From positions 1 to 50,460 of the IMG/VR virus record IMGVR_UViG_3300042328_002128: DNA of 50,460 nt. One strand, written 5' to 3'. Below are positions 15,138-23,148 of this stretch, in pieces. The notes under the pieces were generated by a model. That model was given only the letters and a program-made list of their open reading frames with translations. It searched no databases and had not been told where the DNA came from. Source of the stretch: a virus. Both the position numbers and the translations under genes were made by a program. Positions within the stretch are counted from its first letter, which is position 1, and every line of letters starts with the position of its first letter.

Positions 15138-15175
15138 AACCCCAGTAGAGAAATCTACTGGGGTTGTTCCCTTTT
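15138..15175 (+). terminator. Strong terminator hairpin after the endolysin
   Basis: A perfect 12-bp stem (AACCCCAGTAGA / TCTACTGGGGTT, 15138-15165) is closed by a GAAA tetraloop, then GTTCCCTTTT. It isolates endolysin transcription from the following surface-protein gene. Confidence 0.92.
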
Positions 15176-15201
15176 AGGCCGCCAATTTTATCACCTCTCC
15201 A

Positions 15202-15210
15202 TTACTATAG
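15202..15210 (+). promoter_or_regulatory. TTACTATA-class promoter-like element upstream of the PA14 protein
   Basis: TTACTATAG directly follows the endolysin terminator and lies 25 bases before ATG 15236, with the ribosome binding site GGAGGGG between them. Confidence 0.6.
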
Positions 15211-15235
15211 ATAATGTCTACCTGGAGGGGTAATA

Positions 15236-17614
15236 ATGCGTATAAAACCACGTCGTGGATCTTGGATTCTAGCTGTACTTTTTGCGTTCGTATTTGCATT
15301 TCCATCTTCTTCAAAAGCAACTTCAGAGCCGGGACTTCAAGTAACTATTTATGATAACTATGGTTATAACGGGTCTCCGCCACTGCCATCCGTATCCGGC
15401 AGACCAGTTCAGTGTACTACAACATACTTAAATATTGACCAAGACTTTGGCAATAGCATTTGTGGACTTTATAACGACTACATAGTCAAATACGAAGGAT
15501 ACATTACCTCACCCACAACGGAAACAATTACTTTTTATCCAAGCGCTGATGATGGCACAAAGCTTTACATTGATGATGTTCTAGTTGATAATAACTGGAT
15601 AGACAAGGGTGGCGGAGGAAATCCCAGTACACCAATTGATTTTATTGCTGGCGTACCAAAACCAATCACTTTATGGTTTTATGAAAATGGCGGAGGAAAC
15701 TGGGTTAAACTTGCATGGAACCAAGGTGGAGGCTACTCGACTGTTCCTGCAGAAGCATTCACTCAGAACAATGAGTCTCAATACACAACCACAACAACTG
15801 CTGCTCCATATTTAAATTCCGTTACAAACCTTGTAGCAACAGCCAACGCAGACGGAAGTGTTGACCTTGACTGGGATGCGCCAACATCAAGTAATGTTGA
15901 CATCTACGCTTATGGTGTCACGTTTTACGGACTTGACGAAATTGGCGGAACTACGTCAGGTGGCTGGGGAGTTTGGACCAACCAAGGAACCACCTACTCA
16001 CTTGCTGAATACATGTTCTCCGGAACTACCGGGTTTGGACCTGTTCGTTTTGGCATTAAAGCAGGAAATGAAAGCTGCTTCTCCTCCGACGGTGTAGGTC
16101 CATGTATCTATGGGCCTGAAACAAATGTTGATGTAATAGTTATTGACCCAACTCCACCACCAACAACCACAACAACCGAACCAACAACCACAACAACCGA
16201 ACCACCAACAACTACAACAACTGAACCAGAATTAGTTCTTCCTCCTGTTGAAACACTTCCAACAGAAAATACCACTGTATTAATTCCTGATTTAGATCTG
16301 AGTCCAGTTTCAACACCTGAACCAGAAAATACCACTGTTTCAATTCCTGAACTAGATCCAACTCCAGTTTCTGTTCCAGAAATAGATACAAGTGCAGTAA
16401 CAGTTCCAGAGCCAGAAGATTTACCAAATGAAACAATTCCAGAAGTAAGTATTCCAGAAGAGGCGCAAAATACAGCAGAGGAAACAGTTACTGATATATT
16501 TAACAATACAGACAATGCAGATGAACTTGGGGCTGCGGTAACTAACGCCATAGGTAATGCTGACTCTCCTGAAGAAATTGCAGCACTAGTTACATCTCTT
16601 TTTGATGGACCAATGAATGATGAAGAGTTTACTGCTGTTGTTAACTCTGTGTTTGCAGACGATCTTTCAACTGAAGAGTTGAGTGCAGTTTTAGATGCAG
16701 TATTTTCTGAGCCATTGTCTGATGAAAAGTTTGCTGAGGTAATTGATGCAGTTTTGGACTCACCTCTTACTGATGAGCAGTTTGAGGAACTGGTTGGAGT
16801 CTTGGAATCAGACACTATTACACAAGACCAGGTTTCGGATGCTGTTGACAATATCTTAGAAAATGGCGTCACCGAAGATCAAGCTACTGAACTTGCTACT
16901 AGCGAAAAGGTCTTGGAAAGCATTGATGGGGACCAGGCATCTGAGATCTTTGTTGAGATTCCTGTAGGTGAATTAACTCAAGAAGAAGAATCAGCCCTTG
17001 TTGAGGCTGTGACAAACGCCCCAGAAGAAGTAAAGAACGCTTTTGAGGAGACGATTAATGTGTATGGAGAGGGCTTAGATGACTATGTACCAGTGGGTTC
17101 CAGTGTAGACGTAGGCTCTCGTAGAACTCTATTGGCTGCTACTGCAGTTCTATCAGCAGCTACTGTCGGAGTTGCTGGGTCAGCTGGTCCATCAGGCGGT
17201 TCAGGAGGAGGGTCTGGAGGGGGTTCTAAGGGCCCTAGCGGAGGTTCAGGTAGTTCCGGTGGAGGCCCAGGTGACGGAGGGAATTTAAATAGCCGAAGGG
17301 AAGATGAAAATCCAGATGGCGAAGATGAAGAACAAGACACTGAAATAGAAGGCCCGGAAGGGGACGAAGAAGAAAATAATTTTACTAGAAATAGTATATT
17401 TAAATATCAGGAGGGAACAATGATAAAGAAATTTAGCCCTTGGGGCTTTATTAAAAAGTTTTCGAAAGAGACAGCAGCTCTTGCGTTTACGATATCTGGA
17501 AGCGTAGTAGTTTTTGCTACTTTATCTGGTGAAACTAGAAAAATAACTATTATAGCAACAGGGTGTGCATTTTTAGTCCACTATATAAATGCAATGTTAA
17601 AAAAGGATGAATAA
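15236..17614 (+). CDS. Exported membrane-anchored surface protein with PA14 and fibronectin-III-like domains, 792 aa
   Basis: A signal peptide (basic RIKPRRGS, hydrophobic ILAVLFAFVFAFP, then SSKAT) precedes a PA14-like beta domain (about residues 30-180). An FN3-like domain (about 195-300) and a Thr/Pro stalk (repeats of PTTTTTEP) follow. A long acidic region has about 25-residue helical repeats of the form LTDEQFEELVGVL / LSDEKFAEVIDAVL. Next come a hydrophobic segment (LLAATAVLSAATVGVAG), a Gly/Ser-rich acidic linker and a C-terminal membrane pair. It looks like a host-cell-surface or adhesion protein, unusual for a phage late operon. Possible roles are superinfection exclusion or a tail/adhesin component. 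The last 64 codons may also be a separate start (see nested gene). Confidence 0.82.
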   Translation: MRIKPRRGSWILAVLFAFVFAFPSSSKATSEPGLQVTIYDNYGYNGSPPLPSVSGRPVQCTTTYLNIDQDFGNSICGLYNDYIVKYEGYITSPTTETITFYPSADDGTKLYIDDVLVDNNWIDKGGGGNPSTPIDFIAGVPKPITLWFYENGGGNWVKLAWNQGGGYSTVPAEAFTQNNESQYTTTTTAAPYLNSVTNLVATANADGSVDLDWDAPTSSNVDIYAYGVTFYGLDEIGGTTSGGWGVWTNQGTTYSLAEYMFSGTTGFGPVRFGIKAGNESCFSSDGVGPCIYGPETNVDVIVIDPTPPPTTTTTEPTTTTTEPPTTTTTEPELVLPPVETLPTENTTVLIPDLDLSPVSTPEPENTTVSIPELDPTPVSVPEIDTSAVTVPEPEDLPNETIPEVSIPEEAQNTAEETVTDIFNNTDNADELGAAVTNAIGNADSPEEIAALVTSLFDGPMNDEEFTAVVNSVFADDLSTEELSAVLDAVFSEPLSDEKFAEVIDAVLDSPLTDEQFEELVGVLESDTITQDQVSDAVDNILENGVTEDQATELATSEKVLESIDGDQASEIFVEIPVGELTQEEESALVEAVTNAPEEVKNAFEETINVYGEGLDDYVPVGSSVDVGSRRTLLAATAVLSAATVGVAGSAGPSGGSGGGSGGGSKGPSGGSGSSGGGPGDGGNLNSRREDENPDGEDEEQDTEIEGPEGDEEENNFTRNSIFKYQEGTMIKKFSPWGFIKKFSKETAALAFTISGSVVVFATLSGETRKITIIATGCAFLVHYINAMLKKDE
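17420..17614 (+). CDS. Nested holin-like membrane protein, 64 aa (possible internal start)
   Basis: Inside the large surface-protein frame, and in the same frame, an AGGAGG sequence lies 7 bases before ATG 17420. The product has a basic start (MIKKFSPWGFIKKFSKET) and two hydrophobic segments (AALAFTISGSVVVFATL, then KITIIATGCAFLVHYINAML) and ends KKDE. This is the size and shape of a small two-helix holin. Either it is made separately from the internal start, or an ancestral stop codon before it was lost and the two genes fused. Confidence 0.5.
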   Translation: MIKKFSPWGFIKKFSKETAALAFTISGSVVVFATLSGETRKITIIATGCAFLVHYINAMLKKDE

Positions 17615-17623
17615 GGAGAATGT

Positions 17624-19007
17624 ATGAAAAATTTTGGTAAGTTACTAATTGCTATTGGATTTATAATGGTTGTTAGTTCAGTGCCTTTTGGTTCCGGCAC
17701 GGCGACTCAATACTTAATATCTAGCCAACAAGCTAAAGCAACCACACGGTGGTGGTCCAATTGTTCTTGATGGAATGGATCCAGTTTGCCACTCAGGCGG
17801 AGAAGGAACTTGGGGATATATAGCTCAAGTTCTTAAGAAAACACACACTGGCGCTACCAATATTAATAACGGAAGCATTGCGATCCTTGGGGCAAATGAC
17901 GTCTCTAACTCTTGTGGTGGAAATTGGAACACACTTCTAACTACAAAGTACTTAGGTCAGTTTACTACTGCGCCAACAGTTAATTTTTATAATACATCTA
18001 CCCAGGTCACAAACTTTTTTACAAATATAAATACCCTAAAGCCAGCTGTTATATGGATACCAGATAACTGGAGCAGATCTTCTGCAGTTGAGGCTTTGTT
18101 TACGTCAAATGCTGAGGTCATTGCTGACTTCGTAAACTCTGGTGGAGGTTTATTTGCTAACATGGGTTCATATGGCTGGTTGACTTCACTGCTTCCTGGG
18201 GCAGTCTACAATAATGGTGGCTGTAATGGAGGACCAGATGCTACGGCAGATGGAACCGCAGACTTTGGGCTAACAAATACAATGGTTGCAGCCTGTTGGC
18301 ATGGCTACTTTACTGGAAATGTTGGAACACTAAAAACATTAGTTAACTATCCATTTCCGTCCGTTTCAAGTCCTAGGGTAGCTGTATCTGTTGGTGGTGG
18401 AGCAGTATCGCTTCCAAGCTCATTTACTCTTGCAATAAACCCTGCAACACCAAGGGCAGGAGAAGATCTGATAATAACTGCGACAGCTCAAACTCTTGCT
18501 GGAGTTCCACAATCTGGAGTTACCGTAACTGTAACTGTTAGTGCTGGACCAGATGCTGGTCAAACATTTACGGCTACCACTAATTCATCAGGTATTGCCA
18601 CAATAACTATTAGAACAAATGCTACTGGCACTGCGACTTACACAGCAACAGCTACTGTAAATGGTGTGGCTAAGACAGTTTCTTCTACAGTTACCTGGAA
18701 CCCACCCACTACGACCATAGCTGCTCCTACGACCTCTACAACGGAGCCTCCTGCTACTACCACTACAGAGCCAGCTCCAACCACTACGCAGGCTTCAGTG
18801 ACAACTGTTGAGCAAACTACCACAACAGCTCAACAAGCATTTGTTCCACCGATGGAAACAACAACTACCATTCATGACCATTCAAGTCATGACCATGGGC
18901 CAAAGCTTCCAGAAACTGGATCTGGACCATACTTTACTTTAATTTTAGGGTTTGGTTTAATTTGTTTTGGTTATCTAATAATTCAAAGGAAAAAGTATCT
19001 AAGGTAA
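17624..19007 (+). CDS. LPETG cell-wall-anchored exported protein, +1 recoded at CGGT
   Basis: The coding path is join(17624..17746, 17748..19007), about 460 aa. Zero frame holds only a signal peptide (MKNFGKLLIAIGFIMVVSSV) and about 20 further residues, then stops. Skipping C17747 continues as ATTGGGPIVLDGMDPVCHSG. The body has an N-terminal domain with a ThuA/GATase-like look (NSGGGLFANMGSYG), then an Ig-like Big domain (FTLAINPATPRAGEDLIITA). A Thr/Pro stalk and a C-terminal sorting signal LPETGSG-hydrophobic-RKKYLR complete it. Host sortase would anchor it to peptidoglycan. Recoding joins the export signal to the mature protein, so without it nothing is exported. Confidence 0.87.
17747..17750 (+). 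other. CGGT +1 recoding site 5 (LPETG protein, just after the signal peptide)
   Basis: Zero frame reads ACA CGG TGG TGG TCC AAT TGT TCT TGA. Quadruplet reading gives T-G-G-G-P-I-V-L-D-G and opens the long downstream frame, which has no start codon or ribosome binding site of its own at that point. Confidence 0.87.
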
Positions 19008-19015
19008 TTACTATA
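19008..19015 (+). promoter_or_regulatory. TTACTATA element before the holin-like gene (uncertain)
   Basis: TTACTATA overlaps the region directly before GGAGGGTGAA-ATG 19026. If it were a -10 element, transcription would start inside the ribosome binding site, so this copy may be chance. Confidence 0.25.
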
Positions 19016-19025
19016 GGAGGGTGAA

Positions 19026-19268
19026 ATGAAAACACTAAATAATATTTTAATGAGAATTGTTGCTACCTTTGCTGCATCTGGCCTTGGAGTCATAGGAGCG
19101 GGTGCCATAGCTGGAGTTGAGTTATGGAAAGCTTGCTTTATGGCTGGCATGGCTGGAGTTGCAACTGTAGTAGAAGGTCTTTCTCGTGCATTTTTAGACG
19201 ATGGAAAACTTTCGAGTACAGAAATCAACGAAGTATTTAATAAGGTGGACAAAAAAGCTGCCAAATAA
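19026..19268 (+). CDS. Holin-like membrane protein, 80 aa
   Basis: Strong ribosome binding site GGAGGG. Two hydrophobic segments (IVATFAASGLGVIGAGAIAG, then WKACFMAGMAGVATVVEGL) are followed by a charged C-terminal tail (SSTEINEVFNKVDKKAAK). The layout matches r1t-type actinophage holins, which oligomerise in the cytoplasmic membrane to release the endolysin. The context fits: endolysin 4 kb upstream and tail genes just after. A second holin candidate is the nested frame at 17420-17614. Confidence 0.7.
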   Translation: MKTLNNILMRIVATFAASGLGVIGAGAIAGVELWKACFMAGMAGVATVVEGLSRAFLDDGKLSSTEINEVFNKVDKKAAK

Positions 19269-19284
19269 AACATAAGGATTTTTA

Positions 19285-22062
19285 ATGCCACTTCCCGTAG
19301 AGCCTAATATATCTCAAGGTCAAATAGCTTTAGACCCAGTTAATGGAATAGTCTGGTATGTTGACTCAGAAGGAAATAAAGTATCCACAGCTTGGTCTTG
19401 GTTAAAGCCTGACTTAGATGAAGTGGAAACAGAAGATAATGTAACTATTACTGGCAATCTAACAGTGCAAGGAACTACTGTTACGGTTGATGCAGAGACA
19501 GTTATCATACAAGATAATTTTATTTTAGTTAACTCAACAAATGGTTCTGCCACTTCTACGACCGCCGGTATAGAAGTAGAAAGAGGGGCATTAAATAATG
19601 TTCAACTAAGGTGGAATGAGTCAACCGATAAGTGGCAGTTTACTAATGATGGAATTACATTCTTAGATTTAAATTCTATAGTAGAAGACTCGGTAACACT
19701 TGGTCTGCATACCATAGGTGATTATATAACCAATCTTACTGCCGGTACTGGAGTTACTCTTTCTAATAATTCTGGACAAGGCGCTACGCCAACAATTTCT
19801 ATTGGTCAAGATGTAGCTGCTTCTGCTACTCCAACATTTGCTGGCGTAACAGCACCTCTGACTGGAAACGTAACCGGAAATTTAACAGGTAATGTTACCG
19901 GTAACGTGACTGGAAATGTCACAGGAACTGTGTCTGACATCTCCAACCATGGAATAAATGCTCTTTCTGATGTGACCATAACATCATCGGCAGATGGCGA
20001 TTTTTTAAGATGGACAGGTTCTGCATGGGTTAATGACGCTGTAAACTTGACGTCTGACACGGTTGGAGATTATGTTAAGAGCCTAGTCCAAGGTAACGGT
20101 CTTACTATCTCTAACAATTCTGGAGAAGGTGCTACTCCAGGTATTGCAATTGACACGTCAATAGTTCAAACTCGTGTTGCCAATGTTACAGACACCGAAA
20201 TTGGATATTTGGATGGCGTAACTTCTGCAATCCAAACACAGTTAGACACTAAAGCCCCTACTGCTTCACCTACCTTTACTGGAACAGTTACAGTTCCCAC
20301 ACCAATAAGTAACACTGATGCTTCAACAAAAGCTTATGTTGATTCGTCTGTCTCGACCACTGCAAGCAATGCCGCCACAGCGCTTACTAACCACGAGTCA
20401 GATACAACAAATATCCACGGGATTGTTGATACCTCAATTTTGGTTACAACAACAGGAACGCAGACACTTACGAATAAAACAATTACTTCACCTTTGGGTT
20501 TAGTAAAAGGTGATATTGGACTAGGTAACGTAGATAATACTTCGGATGCCAATAAGCCAGTCTCAACTGCACAGCAAACGGCATTAGACCTAAAAGCTAA
20601 CAGTGCGACACCTACATTTACTGGAATGGTTACCGCACCATACTTAACGGTTAGTGGTGTACAGATAGATGCTAGTGGTCCAGCTGATACAAACGTTCTT
20701 AAATACAATGCTTCTTTAAATAAGTATATACCAGGAGTAGCATCAACCGTAGCTTCTCTAGATGACTTAACTGACGTAATCATAACAAGCGCAACCCCAA
20801 ATCAAGTATTAAAATATGATGGAACAAATTGGGTAAATGCAATAAGTCCAAGTTCCGTTGAAGGCACAACATATTTTGCAACAATAGGGAATAATACGGA
20901 CAGTACGTTTGTGCTTAATCATAATTTAACCACAAGAGATATAGTGGTCAACTTTACGGAAACATCATCTCCGTATTCAAGCTTTGCAACTTTATGGGAA
21001 GCCACTACTTTAAATTCTATTACAGTATATTTTGAAACACCTCCATCTTCTAATAGCATAAGAGTTGGCATCTATGCTGCGGTTTCCGGAGTAGCTTTAA
21101 GTACAGATTTAGACTCTTTAAATGATGTTACTCTAAGTGGTTTAGCTAATGGTGATTTTTTAAGATATGATGGGTCCAACTGGATTAACGATCCAGTTAA
21201 TCTATCAACGGATACTGTTGGTGATTATGTCAGCAGCTTGGTGCAGGGCACTGGAATAACAATAACTAATAACTCTGGGGAAGGTGCAACTCCTACAATA
21301 TCAGTAGCATCCAACACGTATCAACCATTAGACGCTGACTTGACGGCAATTGCAGCATTAGCTGGAACTTCCGGCAATTTAATTAAAACCGCAGCTGACA
21401 CTTGGGCATTGGATACTAATACTTATATTACTTCTTTAGCATTGGACCAATTGACCGACGTTAATGCAGCAACTCCGTTCAATGATCAAGTTTTAGCGTG
21501 GCAAAGCTCTACTTCTGAATGGGTAAACAAAACTTTTAGTGCCTCAGTTGCAACTTTAGATTCAGTGGGAGACGTGAGTGCCGCAACACCATCAAGTGGC
21601 GAGACACTTCAATGGAATGGATCAGCTTGGGTCAGCTCAACTATTGTTAACGCCAACGTAAATGCTAGCGCAGCAATCACTTATTCTAAACTATCCTTAA
21701 ACAATAGCATTGAATCTACCGACCTTAAAGATGGTCCAGCTAAAGCCGGCTTTAGATCAACCTTAAATGCGCAAACTGGTACTACCTATACATTGCAGCT
21801 AACAGATTTAGCAAAATTAGTTACATTGGATAATGCTGCATCTATTACCTTAACGGTCCCTCTCGAATCATCAGTTGCTTTTGCTATTGGAGATAGGATC
21901 GACTTACTTCAAAAGGGAACTGGTCAAGTTACTGTTGCAGGTGCTGGTGGAGTTACTGTTAACTCTACACCAGGACTTAAGCTGCGTGCAAGATGGTCTT
22001 CTGCAACTTTGATCAAGTTAGATACAAATACCTGGGTTTTGATAGGTGACCTACAAGCTTAA
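19285..22062 (+). CDS. Tail fibre protein with repeated modules, 925 aa
   Basis: The N-terminus (VNGIVWYVDSEGNKVSTAWS) looks like a baseplate attachment segment. The body contains several copies of modules such as LSDVTITSSADGDFLRWTGS, LNDVTLSGLANGDFLRYDGS and LDQLTDVNAATPFNDQVLAW. There are three copies of a GDYV.SLVQG.G.TI.NNSGEGATP unit, a run of Gly-Asn-Val-Thr tandem repeats, and TKAYVDSSV of phage-fibre type. The C-terminus is a beta-rich cap (SVAFAIGDRIDLLQKGTGQV). It is probably a trimeric host-recognition fibre. Repeat number could vary by recombination. Confidence 0.85.
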   Translation: MPLPVEPNISQGQIALDPVNGIVWYVDSEGNKVSTAWSWLKPDLDEVETEDNVTITGNLTVQGTTVTVDAETVIIQDNFILVNSTNGSATSTTAGIEVERGALNNVQLRWNESTDKWQFTNDGITFLDLNSIVEDSVTLGLHTIGDYITNLTAGTGVTLSNNSGQGATPTISIGQDVAASATPTFAGVTAPLTGNVTGNLTGNVTGNVTGNVTGTVSDISNHGINALSDVTITSSADGDFLRWTGSAWVNDAVNLTSDTVGDYVKSLVQGNGLTISNNSGEGATPGIAIDTSIVQTRVANVTDTEIGYLDGVTSAIQTQLDTKAPTASPTFTGTVTVPTPISNTDASTKAYVDSSVSTTASNAATALTNHESDTTNIHGIVDTSILVTTTGTQTLTNKTITSPLGLVKGDIGLGNVDNTSDANKPVSTAQQTALDLKANSATPTFTGMVTAPYLTVSGVQIDASGPADTNVLKYNASLNKYIPGVASTVASLDDLTDVIITSATPNQVLKYDGTNWVNAISPSSVEGTTYFATIGNNTDSTFVLNHNLTTRDIVVNFTETSSPYSSFATLWEATTLNSITVYFETPPSSNSIRVGIYAAVSGVALSTDLDSLNDVTLSGLANGDFLRYDGSNWINDPVNLSTDTVGDYVSSLVQGTGITITNNSGEGATPTISVASNTYQPLDADLTAIAALAGTSGNLIKTAADTWALDTNTYITSLALDQLTDVNAATPFNDQVLAWQSSTSEWVNKTFSASVATLDSVGDVSAATPSSGETLQWNGSAWVSSTIVNANVNASAAITYSKLSLNNSIESTDLKDGPAKAGFRSTLNAQTGTTYTLQLTDLAKLVTLDNAASITLTVPLESSVAFAIGDRIDLLQKGTGQVTVAGAGGVTVNSTPGLKLRARWSSATLIKLDTNTWVLIGDLQA

Positions 22063-22063
22063 T

Positions 22064-22666
22064 CTATTTAAACTTTGGTCCTTCAACCCAAATTACAATA
22101 GACTTTCTTACTCCAGATAGAACTGGCTTTACTCCATGCAGCATGAATGATGGAAATAATATCATCTGTCCCTTTTTTAAAGCATGCAGTGATGGGTTTC
22201 CGCTGAGGTGAATAAAAAATTCGCCACCTATAAAATCTTTTTCTGGCTCATTTAGAAGTAAACTTAAAGAGAGTTTTCTAGTATCAATCATATAGCCCGG
22301 CTTATCTTTGCCAAAAATTAAATCAGTGTGAGCATCATACTTCCCGTTTTCTGATCCTTCGTATTCGGCATATTGAAAAAATGAATATCCATATAAATCA
22401 AAATTATAAAATGCTTTATTAGCATGATCTAATGCTTGATTTATTCTGTCGATAAACCATGTATTTTCCTGGTCTACATCATTGAAACAATTATTAGACA
22501 CCCTAGCAAATGAGTCACTACCTACAGTAGAAGCTTTATTTAGTTTCTTTGAGGAACAATATTCTTCTATCTTTTTTAGCTCTTCGTTTGTAAAGCATTC
22601 ATCTATGAAGACCCATGGTTCGGTTATCTTTGAGTATGAGCGTGGATTATTGGAAATTGCTGACAT
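22064..22666 (-). CDS. 2-oxoglutarate/Fe(II)-dependent dioxygenase (prolyl 4-hydroxylase-like)
   Basis: Start chosen at ATG 22666; a GTG at 22672 is possible. The catalytic set is complete: iron ligands H113 and D115 (YDAHTDL) and H177 (SFMLHGVKPV), and the 2-oxoglutarate-binding R187 (VRKSIVIW). About 200 aa, of the PKHD type seen often in large phages. The substrate is unknown (protein, nucleotide or lipid). It is transcribed against the tail operon, with one base between its stop and the fibre stop, so the two convergent genes are packed end to end. Confidence 0.85.
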   Translation of the reverse strand: MSAISNNPRSYSKITEPWVFIDECFTNEELKKIEEYCSSKKLNKASTVGSDSFARVSNNCFNDVDQENTWFIDRINQALDHANKAFYNFDLYGYSFFQYAEYEGSENGKYDAHTDLIFGKDKPGYMIDTRKLSLSLLLNEPEKDFIGGEFFIHLSGNPSLHALKKGQMILFPSFMLHGVKPVLSGVRKSIVIWVEGPKFK

Positions 22667-22715
22667 AATCACATTTTATCATAACCAAGATTCGTTTGAT
22701 AGCCATAAGTATTAA

Positions 22716-22725
22716 TTACTATAAT
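22716..22725 (+). promoter_or_regulatory. TTACTATA-class promoter-like element upstream of the second tail unit
   Basis: TTACTATAAT lies in the gap after the oxygenase start and 57 bases before ATG 22783. A promoter is needed here because the minus-strand oxygenase separates the two tail units. Confidence 0.5.
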
Positions 22726-22782
22726 AGATATCTAGTTAATCTTGAGGGGTTAACTTTAATTTAGAAAGGTTTGGTTGAGGCC

Positions 22783-23148
22783 ATGCCCAATTTTTACAAT
22801 AGGCTTAAAGCTATAAAATTTAGTACAGCATCTGATACTGCTGTAGAAATAGGACCATCTTCTAGTGCCACTCCAAACTTTGCCATCGATGCAGGTGGTA
22901 AGTTAAAATGGAGTTCTGGCTCAGCGGTTGCCGATGCAAACCTTTACCGCACTTCTGCAGGCACTTTAAAAACAGATGGAAGCCTAGAAATCCTAGTAGG
23001 ATTAACGGCAGCAACACCAAATTTTACTGGGCCAACTTCAATTACAGGAAGTTTAACATTAAATGGAACTAATGTCCCAACTACATTTGTTTCTACAGCA
23101 ACACCATCAGGAGGTAGTGATGGTGACACTTGGATGGTCTATTCTTAA
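22783..23148 (+). CDS. Minor tail/fibre-associated protein, 121 aa
   Basis: ATG 22783 follows GAGG. The product has features of tail-fibre segments: FYNRLKAIKFSTASDTAVEI, SATPNFAIDAGGKLKWSS, repeated SLTLNG-type strands and a terminal GGSDGDTWMVYS. That last motif often links fibre modules to the next protein. Its stop overlaps the next start by one base (TAATG), so the two are probably partner subunits. Confidence 0.7.
   Translation: MPNFYNRLKAIKFSTASDTAVEIGPSSSATPNFAIDAGGKLKWSSGSAVADANLYRTSAGTLKTDGSLEILVGLTAATPNFTGPTSITGSLTLNGTNVPTTFVSTATPSGGSDGDTWMVYS

Noticed and set aside
16108-16872. Long minus-strand open frame opposite the PA14 surface gene
   Set aside because: Low-complexity Ser/Val-rich shadow of the Thr/Pro and acidic repeats on the plus strand; no ribosome binding site or domain.
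20334-20783. Open frames opposite the tail-fibre gene
   Set aside because: They follow the repeat pattern of the real gene and lack initiation signals.
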